From positions 254,293,889 to 254,357,888 of the forward strand of contig OV050030.1 of assembly GCA_920105625.2 (NCBI GenBank): a DNA stretch of 64,000 nt. The letters are read 5' to 3'. A program made the position numbers and the translations under genes. Shown here piece by piece: positions 50,915 through 63,200 of the stretch (positions are counted from its first letter, which is position 1; each line of letters starts with the position of its first letter). The notes under the pieces are model-generated. The model was not told the DNA's origin. It searched no databases and saw nothing but the letters and a program-made list of their open reading frames with translations. Source of the stretch: Clusia tigrina (lineage: Eukaryota > Arthropoda > Insecta > Diptera > Clusiidae).

Positions 50915-52700
50915 TGTTGCAAACTTTGATAGGTGTAGGACGTACCGTATAGAAGTTAGAGCCATTTGAAATTTTATCAGTGTTTGATTTGGGACTTAAG
51001 GGTAGCATAGCTTTGAGCGATAGCTTAAATTGACAAGAGGCTCGAGTACTTTATTGTTACAAAATTTCAAGGTTTTATGACGCTCCAGTAAAAAGTTACA
51101 AGCATTTGTATGTTGCAAACTTTGATAGGTGTAGGACGTACCGTATCGAAGTTAGGGCCATTTGAAGTTTTATCAGTGTTTGATTTGGGACTCAAGGGTA
51201 GCATAGGTTTGAGCGATAGCTTAAATTGACAAGAGGCTCGAGTACTTAATTGTTACACAATTTCAAGGTTTTATGACGCTCCAGTAAAAAGTTACAAGCA
51301 TTTGTATGTTGCAAACTTTGATAGGTGTAGGACGTACCGTAGATAAGTTAGGGCCATTTGAAGTTTTTTCAGTGTTTGATTTGGGACTCAAGGGTATCAT
51401 AGCTTTGAGCGATAGCTTAAATTGACAAGAGGCTCGAGTACTTTATTCTTACAAAATTTCAAGGTTTTATGACGCTCCAGTAAAAAGTTACAAGCCTTTG
51501 TATGTTACAAACTTTGATAGGTGTAGGACGTACCGTATAGAAGTTAGGGCCATTTGAAGTTTTATCAGTGTTTGATTTGGGACTCAAGGGTAGCATAGCT
51601 TTGAGAGATAGTTTAAATTGACAAGAGGCTCGAGTACTTAATTGTTACAAAATTTCAAGGTTTTATGACGCTCCAGTAAAAAGTTACAAGCATTTGTATG
51701 TTGCAAACTTTGATAGGTGTAGGACGTACCGTATAGAAGTTAGAGCCATTTGAAATTTTATCAGTGTTTGATTTGGGACTCAAGGGTAGCATAGCTTTGA
51801 GCGATAGCTTAAATTGACAAGAGGCTCGAGTACTTTATTGTTACAAAATTTCAAGGTTTTATGACGCTCCAGTAAAAAGTTACTAGCATTTGTATGTTGC
51901 AAACTTTGATAGGTGTAGGACGTACCGTATAGAAGTTAGAGCCATTTGAAATTTTATCAGTGTTTGATTTGGGACTTAAGGGTAGCATAGCTTTGAGCGA
52001 TAGCTTAAATTGACAAGAGGCTCGAGTACTTTATTGTTACAAAATTTCAAGGTTTTATGACGCTCCAGTAAAAAGTTACAAGCATTTGTATGTTGCAAAC
52101 TTTGATAGGTGTAGGACGTACCGTATCGAAGTTAGGGCCATTTGAAGTTTTATCAGTGTTTGATTTGGGACTCAAGGGTAGCATAGGTTTGAGCGATAGC
52201 TTAAATTGACAAGAGGCTCGAGTACTTAATTGTTACACAATTTCAAGGTTTTATGACGCTCCAGTAAAAAGTTACAAGCATTTGTATGTTGCAAACTTTG
52301 ATAGGTGTAGGACGTACCGTAGATAAGTTAGGGCCATTTGAAGTTTTTTCAGTGTTTGATTTGGGACTCAAGGGTAGCATAGCTTTGAGCGATAGCTTAA
52401 ATTGACAAGAGGCTCGAGTACTTTATTCTTACAAAATTTCAAGGTTTTATGACGCTCCAGTAAAAAGTTACAAGCCTTTGTATGTTACAAACTTTGATAG
52501 GTGTAGGACGTACCGTATAGAAGTTAGGGCCATTTGAAGTTTTATCAGTGTTTGATTTGGGACTCAAGGGTAGCATAGCTTTGAGAGATAGTTTAAATTG
52601 ACAAGAGGCTCGAGTACTTAATTGTTACAAAATTTCAAGGTTTTATGACGCTCCAGTAAAAAGTTACAAGCATTTTTATGTTGCAAACTTTGATAGGTGT
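50915..52700 (-). repeat. Right-arm 5-mer duplication (980-bp offset)
   Basis: A run of four marked monomers appears twice, 980 bases apart: GGGACTTAAGGG (50993, 51973), GTATCGAAG (about 51145, 52125), CGTAGATAAG (about 51338, 52318), and GAGAGATAGTTTAAATTG (51603, 52583) with ATGTTACAAAC. Between them sits a fifth unit resembling about 50.57-50.72 kb, joined in mid-monomer near 51890 (AGTTACTAGC running straight into a TTTGATAGG unit). The left arm has this run once in mirror form (about 5.67-6.30 kb), so the duplication is specific to the right arm. Confidence 0.83.
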
Positions 52701-52879
52701 AGGACGTACCGTATAAAAGTTAGAGCCATTTGAAGTTTTATCAGTGTTTGATTTGGGACTCAAGGGTAGCATAGCTTTGAGCGATAGCTTAAATTGACAA
52801 GAGGCTTAAGTACTTTAATGTTACAAAATTTTAAGGATTTATGACGCTCCAGTAAAAAGTTACAAGCCTTTCTATGTTG

Positions 52880-55800
52880 CAAACTTTGATAGGTGTAGGA
52901 CGTACCGTATAGAAGTTAGGGCCATTTGAAGTTTTATCAGTGTTTGATTTGGGACTCAAGGGTAGCATAGCTTTGAGCGATAGCTTAAATTGACAAGAGG
53001 CTCGAGTACTTTATTGTTACAAAATTTCAAGGTTTTATGACGCTCCAGTAAAAAGTTACAAGCATTTATATGTTGCAAACTTTGATAGGTGTAGGACGTA
53101 CCGTATAGAAGTTAGGGCCATTTGAAATTTATCAGTGTTTGATTTGGGACTCAAGGGTAGCATAGCTTTGAGCGATAGCTTAAATTGACAAGAGGCTCGA
53201 GTACTTAATTGTTACAAAATTTCAAGGTTTTATGGCGCTCCAGTAAAAGTTACAAGCATTTGTATGTTGCAAACTTTGATAGGTGTAGGACGTACCGTAT
53301 AGAAGTTGGAGCAATTTGAAGTTTTATCAGTGTTTGATTTGGGACTCAAGGGTTGCATAGCTTTGAGCGATAGCTTAAATTGACAAGAGGCTCGAGTACT
53401 TTATTGTTACAAAATTTCAAGGTTTTATGACGCTCCAGTAAAAAGTTACAAGCATTTGTATGTTGCAAACTTTGATAGGTGTAGGACGTACCGTATAGAA
53501 GTTAGGGCCATTTGAAGTTTTATCAGTGTTTGATTTGAGACTCAAGGGTAGCATAGGTTTGAGCGATAGCTTAAATTGACAAGAGGCTCGAGTATTTAAT
53601 TGTTACACAATTTCAAGGTTTTATGACGCTCCAGTAAAAAGTTACAAGCATTTGTATGTTGCAAACTTTGATAGGTATAGGACGTACCGTATATAAGTTA
53701 GGGCCATTTGAAGTTTTATCAGTGTTTGATTTGGGACTCAAGGGTAGCATAGCTTTGAGCGATAGCTTAAATTGACAAGAGGCTCCAGTACTTTATTGTT
53801 ACAAAATTTCAAGGTTTTATGACGCTCCAGTAAAAAGTTACAAGCCTTTGTATGTTGCAAACTTTGATAGGTGTAGGACGTACCGTATAGAAGTTAGGGC
53901 CATTTGAAGTTTTATCAGTGTTTGATTTGGGACTCAAGGGTGGCATAGCTTTGATAGATAGCTTAAATTGACAAGAGGCTCGAGTACTTAATTGTTACAA
54001 AATTTCAAGGTTTTATGACGCTCCAGTAAAAAGTTACAAGCATTTGTATGTTGCAAACTTTGATAGGTGTAGGACGTACCGTATAAAAGTTAGAGCCATT
54101 TGAAGTTTTATCAGTGTTTGATTTGGGACTCAAGGGTAGCATAGCTTTGAGCGATAGCTTAAATTGACAAGAGGCTCGAGTACTTTATTGTTACAAAATT
54201 TCAAGGTTCTATGACGCTCCAGTAAAAAGTTACAAGCATTTGTATGTTGCAAACTTTGATAGGTGTAGGACGTACCGTATAGAAGTTAGGGCCATTTGAA
54301 GATTTATCAGTGTTTGATTTGGGACTCAAGGGTAGCATAGCTTTGAGCGATAGCTTAAATTGACAAGAGGCTCGAGTACTTTATTGTTACAAAATTTCAA
54401 GGTTTTATGACGCTCCAGTAAAAAGTTACAAGCATTTGTATGTTGCAAACTTTGATAGGTGTAGGACGTACCGTATAGAAGTTAGGGCCATTTGAAGTTT
54501 TATCAGTGTTTGATTTGGGACTCAAGGGTAACATAGCTTTGAGCGATAACTTAAATTGACAAGAGGCTCGAATACTTTATTGTTACAAAATTTCAAGATT
54601 TTATGACGCTCCCGTAAAAAGTTACAAGCATTTGTATGTTGCAAACTTTGATAGGTGTAGGACCTACCGTATAGAAGTTAGGGCCAGTTGAAGTTTTATC
54701 AGTGTTTGATTTGGGACTCAAGGATAGCATAGCTTTGAGCGATAGCTTAAATTGACAAGAGGTTCGAGTACTTTATTGTTACAAAATTTCAAGGTTTTAT
54801 GACGCTCCAATAAAAAGTTACAAGCATTTGTATGTTGCAAACTTTGATAGTTGTAGGACGTATCGTATAGAAGTTAGAGCCATTTGAAGATTTATAAGTG
54901 TTTGATTTGGGACTCAAGGGTAGCATAGCTTTGAGCGATAGCTTAAATTGACAAGAGGCTCGAGTACTTTATTGTTACAAAATTTCAAGGTTTTATGACG
55001 CTCCAGTAGAAAATTACAAGCCTTTGTATGTTGCAAACTTTTATAGGTGTAGGACGTACCGTATAGAAGTTAGGGCCATTTGAAGTTTTATCAGTGTTTG
55101 ATTTGGGACTCAAGGGTAGCATAGCTTTGAGCGATAGCTTAAATTGACAAGAGGCTCGAGTACTTTATTGTTACAAAATATCAAGGTTTTATGACGCTCC
55201 AGTAAAAAGTTACAAGCATTTGTATGTTGCAAACTTTGATAGGTGTAGGACGTACCGTATAGAAGTTAGGGCCATTTGAAGTTTTATCAGTGTTTGATTT
55301 GGGACTCAAGGGTAACATAGCTTTGAGCGAAAACTTAAATTGACAAGAGGCTCGAATACTTTATTCTTACAAAATTTCAAGATTTTATGACGCTCCAGTA
55401 AAAAGTTACAAGCATTTGTATGTTGCAAACTTTGATAGGTGTAGGACGTACCGTATAGAAGTTAGGGCCATTTGAAGTTTTATCAGTGTTTGATTTGGGA
55501 CTCAAGGATAGCATAGCTTTGAGCGATAGCTTAAATTGACAAGAGGTTCGAGTACTTTATTGTTACAAAATTTCAAGGTTTTATGACGCTCCAATAAAAA
55601 GTTACAAGCATTTGTATGTTGCAAACTTTGATAGTTGTAGGACGTATCGTATAGAAGTTAGAGCTATTTGAAGTTTTATAAGTGTTTGATTTGGGACTCA
55701 AGGGTAGCATAGCTTTGAGCGATAGCTTAAATTGACAAGAGGCTCGAGTACTTTATTGTTACAAAATTTCAAGGTTTTATGACGCTCCAGTAAAAAGTTA

Positions 55801-57293
55801 CAAGCATTTGTATGTTGCAAACTTTGATAGGTGTAGGACGTACCGTATATAAGTTAGGACCATTTGAAGTTTTTTCAGTGTTTGATTTGGGACTCAAGGG
55901 TAGCATAGCTTTGAGCGATAGCTTAAATTGACAAGAGGCTCGAGTACTTTATTCTTACAAAATTTCAAGGTTTTATGACGCTCCAGTAAAAAGTTACAAG
56001 CCTTTGTATGTTGCAAACTTTAATAGGTGTAGGACGTACCGTATAGAAGTTAGGGCCATTTGAAGTTTTATCAGTGTTTGATTTGGGACTCAAGGGTAGC
56101 ATAGCTTTGAGCGATAGCTTAAATTGACAAGAGGCTCGAGTACTTTATTGTTACAAAATTTCAAGGTTTTATGACGCTCCAGTAAAAAGTTACAAGCATT
56201 TATATGTTGCAAACTTTGATAGGTGTAGGACGTACCGTATAGAAGTTAGGGCCATTTGAAATTTATCAGTGTTTGATTTGGGACTCAAGGGTAGCATAGC
56301 TTTGAGCGATAGCTTAAATTGACAAGAGGCTCGAGTACTTAATTGTTACAAAATTTCAAGGTTTTATGACGCTCCAGTAAAAGTTACAAGCATTTGTATG
56401 TTGCAAACTTTGATAGGTGTAGGACGTACCGTATAGAAGTTGGAGCAATTTGAAGTTTTATCAGTGTTTGATTTGGGACTCAAGGGTAGCATAGCTTTGA
56501 GCGATAGCTTAAATTGACAAGAGGCTCGAGTACTTTATTGTTACAAAATTTCAAGGTTTTATGACGCTCCAGTAAAAAGTTACAAGCATTTGTATGTTGC
56601 AAACTTTGATAGGTGTAGGACGTACCGTATAGAAGTTAGGGCCATTTGAAGTTTTATAAGTGTTTGATTTGGGACTCAAGGGTAGCATAGCTTTGAGCGA
56701 TAGCTTAAATTGACAAGAGGCTCGAGTACTTTATTGTTACAAAATTTCAAGGTTTTATGACGCTCCAGTAAAAAGTTACAAGCATTTGTATGTTGCAAAC
56801 TTTGATAGGTGTAGGACGTACCGTATAGAAGTTAGGGCCATTTGAAGTTTTATCAGTGTTTGATTTGGGACTCAAGGGTAGCATAGGTTTGAGCGATAGC
56901 TTAAATTGACAAGAGGCTCGAGTACTTAATTGTTACACAATTTCTAGGTTTTATGACGCTCCAGTAAAAAGTTACAAGCATTTGTATGTTGCAAACTTTG
57001 ATAGGTGTAGGACGTACCGTATATAAGTTAGGGCCATTTGAAGTTTTATCAGTGTTTGATTTGGGACTCAAGGGTAGCATAGCTTTGAGCGATAGCTTAA
57101 ATTGACAAAAGGCTTGAGTACTTTATTCTTACAAAATTTCAAGGTTTTATGACGCTCCAGTAAAAAGTTACAAGCCTTTGTATGTTGCAAACTTTGATAG
57201 GTGTAGGACGTACCGTATAGAAGTTAGGGCCATTTGAAGTTTTATCAGTGTTTGATTTGGGACTCAAGGGTAGCATAGCTTTGAGAGATAGCT
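52880..57293 (-). repeat. Distal right arm, mirror of left 1 to about 5.4 kb
   Basis: Paired positions sum to 57293 for left 1-1427 (GCTATCTCTC at 1; GTAAGAATAAAG at 161; GATAAATTTC at 1026; CTGAAAAAACTTC at 1415). They sum to 57685 at left 2001 and 58273 at left 5140-5690. Order is kept, but the left arm has five more monomers in this stretch: two near 1.5-1.9 kb and a net three around its 784-bp 4-mers. Confidence 0.85.
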
Positions 57294-60200
57294 TAAATTG
57301 ACAAGAAGCTCGAGTACTTAATTGTTACAAAATTTCAAAGTTTTATGACGCTCCAGTAAAAAGTTACAAGCATTTGTATGTTGCAAACTTTGATAGGTGT
57401 AGGACGTACCGTATAGAAGTTAGAGCCATTTGAAGTTTTATCAGTGTTTGATTTGGGACTCAAGGGTAGCATAGATTTGAGCGATAGCTTAAATTGACAA
57501 GAGGCTAGAGTACTTTATTGTTACAAAATTTCAAGGTTTTATGACGCTCCAGTAAAAAGTTACAAGCATTTGTATGTTGCAAACTTTGATAGGTGTAGGA
57601 CGTACCGTATAGAAGTTAGGGCCATTTGAAGTTTTATCAGTGTTTGATTTGGGACTCAGGGGTGGCATAGCTTTGAGCGATAGCTTAAATTGACAAGAGG
57701 CTCGAGTACTTAATTGTTACACAATTTGAAGGTTTTATGACGCTCCAGTAAAATGTTACAAGCATTTGTATATTGCAAACTTTGATAGGTGTAGGACGTA
57801 CCGTATATAAGTTAGGGCCATTTGAAGTTTTATCAGTGTTTGATTTGGGACTCAAGGGTAGCATAGCCTTGAGCGATAGCTTAAATTGACAAGAGGCTCG
57901 AGTACTTTATTGTTACAAAATTTCAAGGTTTTATGACGCCCCAGTTAATAGTTACAAGCATTTGTATGTTGCAAACTTTGATAGGTGTAGGACGTACCGT
58001 ATAGAAGTTAGAGCCATTTGAAGTTTTATCAGTGTTTGATTTGGGACTCAAGGGTAGCATAGCTTTGAGCGATAACTTAAATTGACAAGAGGCTTAAGTA
58101 CTTTATTGTTACAAAATTTTAAGGATTTATGACGCTCCAGTAAAAAGTTACAAGCATTTGTATGTTGCAAACTTTGATAGGTGTAGGATGTACCGTATAG
58201 AAGTTAGGGCCAGTTGAAGTTTTATCAGTCTTTGCTTTGGGACTCAAGGGTAGCATAGCTTTGAGCGATAGCTTAAATTGACAAGAGGCTCGAGTACTTA
58301 ATTGTTATAAAATTTCAAGTTTTTCTGACGCTCCAGTAAAAAGTTACAAGCATTTGTATGTTGCACACTTTGATAGGTGTAGGACGTACCGTATATAAGT
58401 TAGGGCCATTTGAAGTTTTATCAGTGTTTGATTTGGGACTCAAGGGTAGCATAGCTTTGAGCGATAGCTTAAATTGACAAGAGGCTCGAGTACTTTATTC
58501 TTACAAAATTTCAAGGTTTTATGACGCTCCAGTAAAAAGTTACAAGCCTTTGTATGTTGCAAACTTTGATAGGTATAGGACGTACCGTATAAAAGTTAGA
58601 GCCATTTGAAGTTTTATCAGTGTTTGATTTGGGACTCAAGAGTAGCATAGCTTTGAGCGATAGCTTAAATTGAGAAGAGGCTCGAGTACTTTATTGTTAC
58701 AAAATTTCAAGGTTTTATGACGCTCCAGTAAAAAGTTACAAGCATTTGTATGTTGCAAACTTTGATAGGTGTAGGACGTACCGTATAGAAGTTAGGGCCA
58801 TTTGAAGTTTTATCAGTGTTTGATTTGGGACTCAAGGGTAGCATAGCTTTGAGCGATAGCTTAAATTGACAAGAGGCTCGAGTACTTAATTGTTACACAA
58901 TTTGAAGGTTTTATGACGCTCCAGTAAAAAGTTACAAGCATTTGTATGTTGCAAACTTAGATAGGTGTAGGACGTACCGTATATAAGTTAGGGCCATTTG
59001 AAGTTTTATCAGTGTTTGATTTGGGACTCAAGGGTAGCATAGCTTTGAGCGATAGCTTAAATTGACAAGAGGCTAGAGTACTTTATTGTTACAAAATTTC
59101 AAGGTTTTATGACGCCCCAGTTAAAAGTTACAAGCATTTGTATGTTGCAAACTTTGATAGGTGTAGGACGTACCGTATAGAAGTTGGGGCCATTTGAAGT
59201 TTTATCAGTGTTTGATTTGAGGCTCAAGGGTAGCAAAGCTTTGAGCGATAGCTTAAATTGACATGAGGCTCGAGTACTTAATTGTTAAAAATTTCAAGGT
59301 TTTATGACGCTCCAGTAAAAAGTTACAAGCATTTATATGTTGCAAACTTTGATAGGTGTAGGACGTACCGTATAGAAATTAGGGCCATTTGAAGTTTTAT
59401 CAGTGTTTGATTTGGGACTCAAGGGTAGCATAGCTTTGAGCGATTGCTTAAATTGACAAGAGGCTCGAGTACTTAATTGTTACAAAATTTCAAGGTTTTA
59501 TGACGCTCCAGTAAAAAGTTACAAGCATTTGTATGTTGCAAACTTTGATAAGTGTAGGACGTACCCTATAGAAGTGAGGCCTATTTGAAGTTTTATCAGT
59601 GTTTGCTTTGGGACTCAAGGGTAGCATAGCTTTGAGCGATAGCTTAAATTGACCAGAGGTTCGAGTACTTTATTGTTAAAAAATTTCAAGGTTTTATGAC
59701 GCTCCAGTAAAAATTTACAAGCTTTTGTATGTTGCAAACTTTGAAAGGTTTAGGACGTACCGTATAGATGTTAGGGCCATTTGAAGTTTTATCAGTGTTT
59801 GATTTGGGACTCAAGGGTAGAATAGCTTTGTGCGATAGCTTAAATTGACAAGAGGCTCGAGTACTTAGTTGTTACAAAATTTCAAGGTTTTATGACGCTC
59901 CAGTAAAAAGTTACAAGCATTTGTATGTTGCAAACTTTGATAGGTGTAGGACGTACCGTATAGAAGTTAGAGCCATTTGAAGTTTTATCAGTATTTGATT
60001 TGGGACTCAAGGGTAGCATAGCTTTGAGTGATAGCTTAAATTGACAAGAGGCTTAAGTACTTTATTGTTACAAAATTTCAAGGATTTATGACGCTCCAGT
60101 AAAAAGTTACAAGCATTTGTATGTTGCAAACTTTGATAGTGTAGGACGTACCGTATAGAAGTTAGGGGCAGTTGAAGTTTTATTAGTGTTTGATTTGGGA

Positions 60201-63200
60201 ATCAAGGGTAGCATAGCTTTGAGCGATAGCTTAAATTGACAAGAGGCTCGAGTACTTAATTTTTACAAAATTTCAAAGTTTTCTGACGCTCCAGTAAAAA
60301 GTTACAAGCATTTGTATGTTGCAAACTTTGATAGGTGTGGGACGTACCGTATAGAAGTTAGGGCCATTTGAAGTTTTATCAGTGTTTGATTTGGGACTCA
60401 AGGATAGCTTAACTTTGAGCGATAGCTTAAATTGACAAGTGGCTCGAGTACTTAATTGTTACAAAATTTCAAGGTTTTATGACGCTCCAGTAAAAAGTTA
60501 CAAGCATTTGTATGTTGCAAACTTTGATAGGTGTAGGACGTACCGTATAGAAGTTAGAGCCATTTGAAATTTTATCAGTGTTTGATATGGGACTCAAGGG
60601 TAGCATAGCTTTGAGCGATAGCTTAAATTGACAAGAGGCTCGAGTACTTTATTGTTACAAAATTTCAAGGTTTTATGACGCTCCAGTAAAAAGTTACAAG
60701 CATTTGTATGTTGCAAACTTTGTTAGGTGTAGGACGTAACGTATAGAAGTTAGGGCCATTTGAAGTTTATCAGTGTTTGATTTGGGACTGAAGGGTAGCA
60801 TAGCTTTGAGCGATAGCTTAAATTGACAAGAGGCTCGAGTACTTATTTGTTACAAAATTTCAAGGTTTTATGACGCTCCAGTAAAAAGTTACAAGCATTT
60901 GTATGTTGCAAACTTTGATAGGTGTAGGACGTACCGTATAGAAGTTAGAGCAATTTGAAGTTTTATCAGTGTTTGATTTGGGACTCAAGGGTAGCATAGC
61001 TTTAAGCGATAGCTTAAATTGACAAGAGGCTCGAGTACTTTATTGTTACAAAATTTCAAGGTTTTATGACGCTCCAGTAAAAAGTTACAAGCATTTGTTT
61101 GTTGCAAACTTTGATAGGTGTAGGACGTACCATATAGAAGTTAGGGCCATTTGAAGTTTTATCAGTGTTTGATTTGGGACTCAAGGGTAACATAGCTTTG
61201 AGCGATAGCTTAAATTGACAAGAGGCTCGAATACTTTATTGTTACAAAATTTCAAGGTTTTATGACGCTCCAGTAAAAAGTTACAAGCATTTGTATGTTG
61301 CAAACTTTGATAGGTATAGGACGTACCGTATAGAAGTTAGGGCCATTTGAAGTTTATCAGTGTTTGATTTGGGACTCAAGGGTAGCATAGCTTTGAGCGA
61401 TAGCTTAAATTGACAAGAGGCTCGAGTACTTAATTGTTACAAAATTTCAAGGTTTTATGACGCTCCAGTAAAAGTTACAAGCATTTGTATGTTGCAAACT
61501 TTGATAGGTGTAGGACGTACCGTATAGAAGTTAGAGCAATTTGAAGTTTTATCAGTGTTTGATTTGGGACTCAAGGGTAGCATAGCTTTGAGCGATAGCT
61601 TAAATTGACAAGAGGCTCGAGTACTTTATTGTTACAAAATTTCAAGGTTTTATGACGCTACAGTAAAAAGTTACAAGCATTTGTATGTTGCAAACTTTGA
61701 TAGGTGTAGGACGTACCGTATAGAAGTTAGGGCCATTTGAAGTTTTATCAGTGTTTGATTTGGGACTCAAGGGTAGCATAGGTTTGAGCGATAACTTAAA
61801 TTGAGAAGAGGCTCGAGTATTTAATTGTTACACAATTTCAAGGTTTTATGACGCTCCAGTAAAAAGTTACAAGCATTTGTATGTTGCAAACTTTGATAGG
61901 TGTAGGACGTACCGTATATAAGTTAGGGCCATTTGAAGTTTTTTCAGTGTTTGATTTGGGACTCAAGGGTAGCATAGCTTTGAGCGATAGCTTAAATTGA
62001 CAAGAGGCTCGAGTACTTTATTCTTACAAAATTTCAAGGTTTTATGACGCTCCAGTAAAAAGTTACAAGCATTTGTATGTTGCAAACTTTGATAGGTGTA
62101 GGACGTACCGTATAGAAGTTAGGACCATTTGAAGTTTTATCAGTGTTTGATTTGGGACTCAAGGGTAGCATAGCTTTGAGAGATAGCTTAAATTGACAAG
62201 AGGCTCGAGTACTTAATTGTTACAAAATTTCAAGGTTTTATGACGCTCCAGTAAAAAGTTACAAGCATTTGTATGTTGCAAACTTTGATAGGTGTAGGAC
62301 GTTCCGTATAAAAGTTAGAGCGATTTGAAGTTTTATCAGTGTTTGATTTGGGACTCAAGGGTAGCATAGCTTTGAGCGATAGCTTAAATTGACAAGAGGC
62401 TAGAGTACTTTATTGTTACAAAATTTCAAGGTTTTATGACGCTCCAGTAAAAAGTTACAAGCATTTGTATGTTGCAAACTTTGATAGGTGTAGGACGTAC
62501 CGTATAGAAGTTAGGGCCATTTGAAGTTTTATCAGTGTTTGATTTGGGACTCAGGGGTGGCATAGCTTTGAGCGATAGCTTAAATTGACAAGAGGCTCGA
62601 GTACTTAATTGTTACACAATTTGAAGGCTTTATGACGCTCCAGTAAAAAGTTACAAGCATTTGTATGTTGCAAACTTTGATAGGTGTATTACGTACCGTA
62701 TATAAGTTAGGGCCATTTGAAGTTTTATCAGTGTTTGATTTGGGACTCATGGGTAGCATAGCTTTGAGCGATAGCTTAAATTGACAAGAGGCTCGAGTAC
62801 TTTATTGTTACAAAATTTCAAGGTTTTATGACGCCCCAGTTAATAGTTACAAGCATTTGTATGTTGCAAACTTTGATAGGTGTAGGACGTACCGTATAGA
62901 ATTTAGAGCCATTTGAAGTTTTATCAGTGTTTGATTTGGGACTTAAGGGTAGCATAGCTTTGAGCGATAGCTTAAATTGACAAGAGGCTTAAGTGCTTTA
63001 ATGTTACAAAATTTTAAGGATTTATGACGCTCCAGTAAAAAGTTACAAGCCTTTCTATGTTGCAAACTTTGATAGGTGTAGGACGTATCGTATAGAAGTT
63101 AGGGCCATTTGAAGTTTTATCAGTGTTTGATTTGGGACTCAAGGGTAGCATAGCTTTGAGAGATAGCTTAAATTGACAAGAGGCTCGAGTACTTAATTGT

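Noticed and set aside
17896..57293. Mirror structure as a pure fold-back sequencing-read artefact
   Set aside because: Not fully excluded, but disfavoured. The arms differ by a 25-bp deletion, a whole extra monomer, private substitutions and about 21 kb of one-sided HOR amplification, which a single folded read would not produce.
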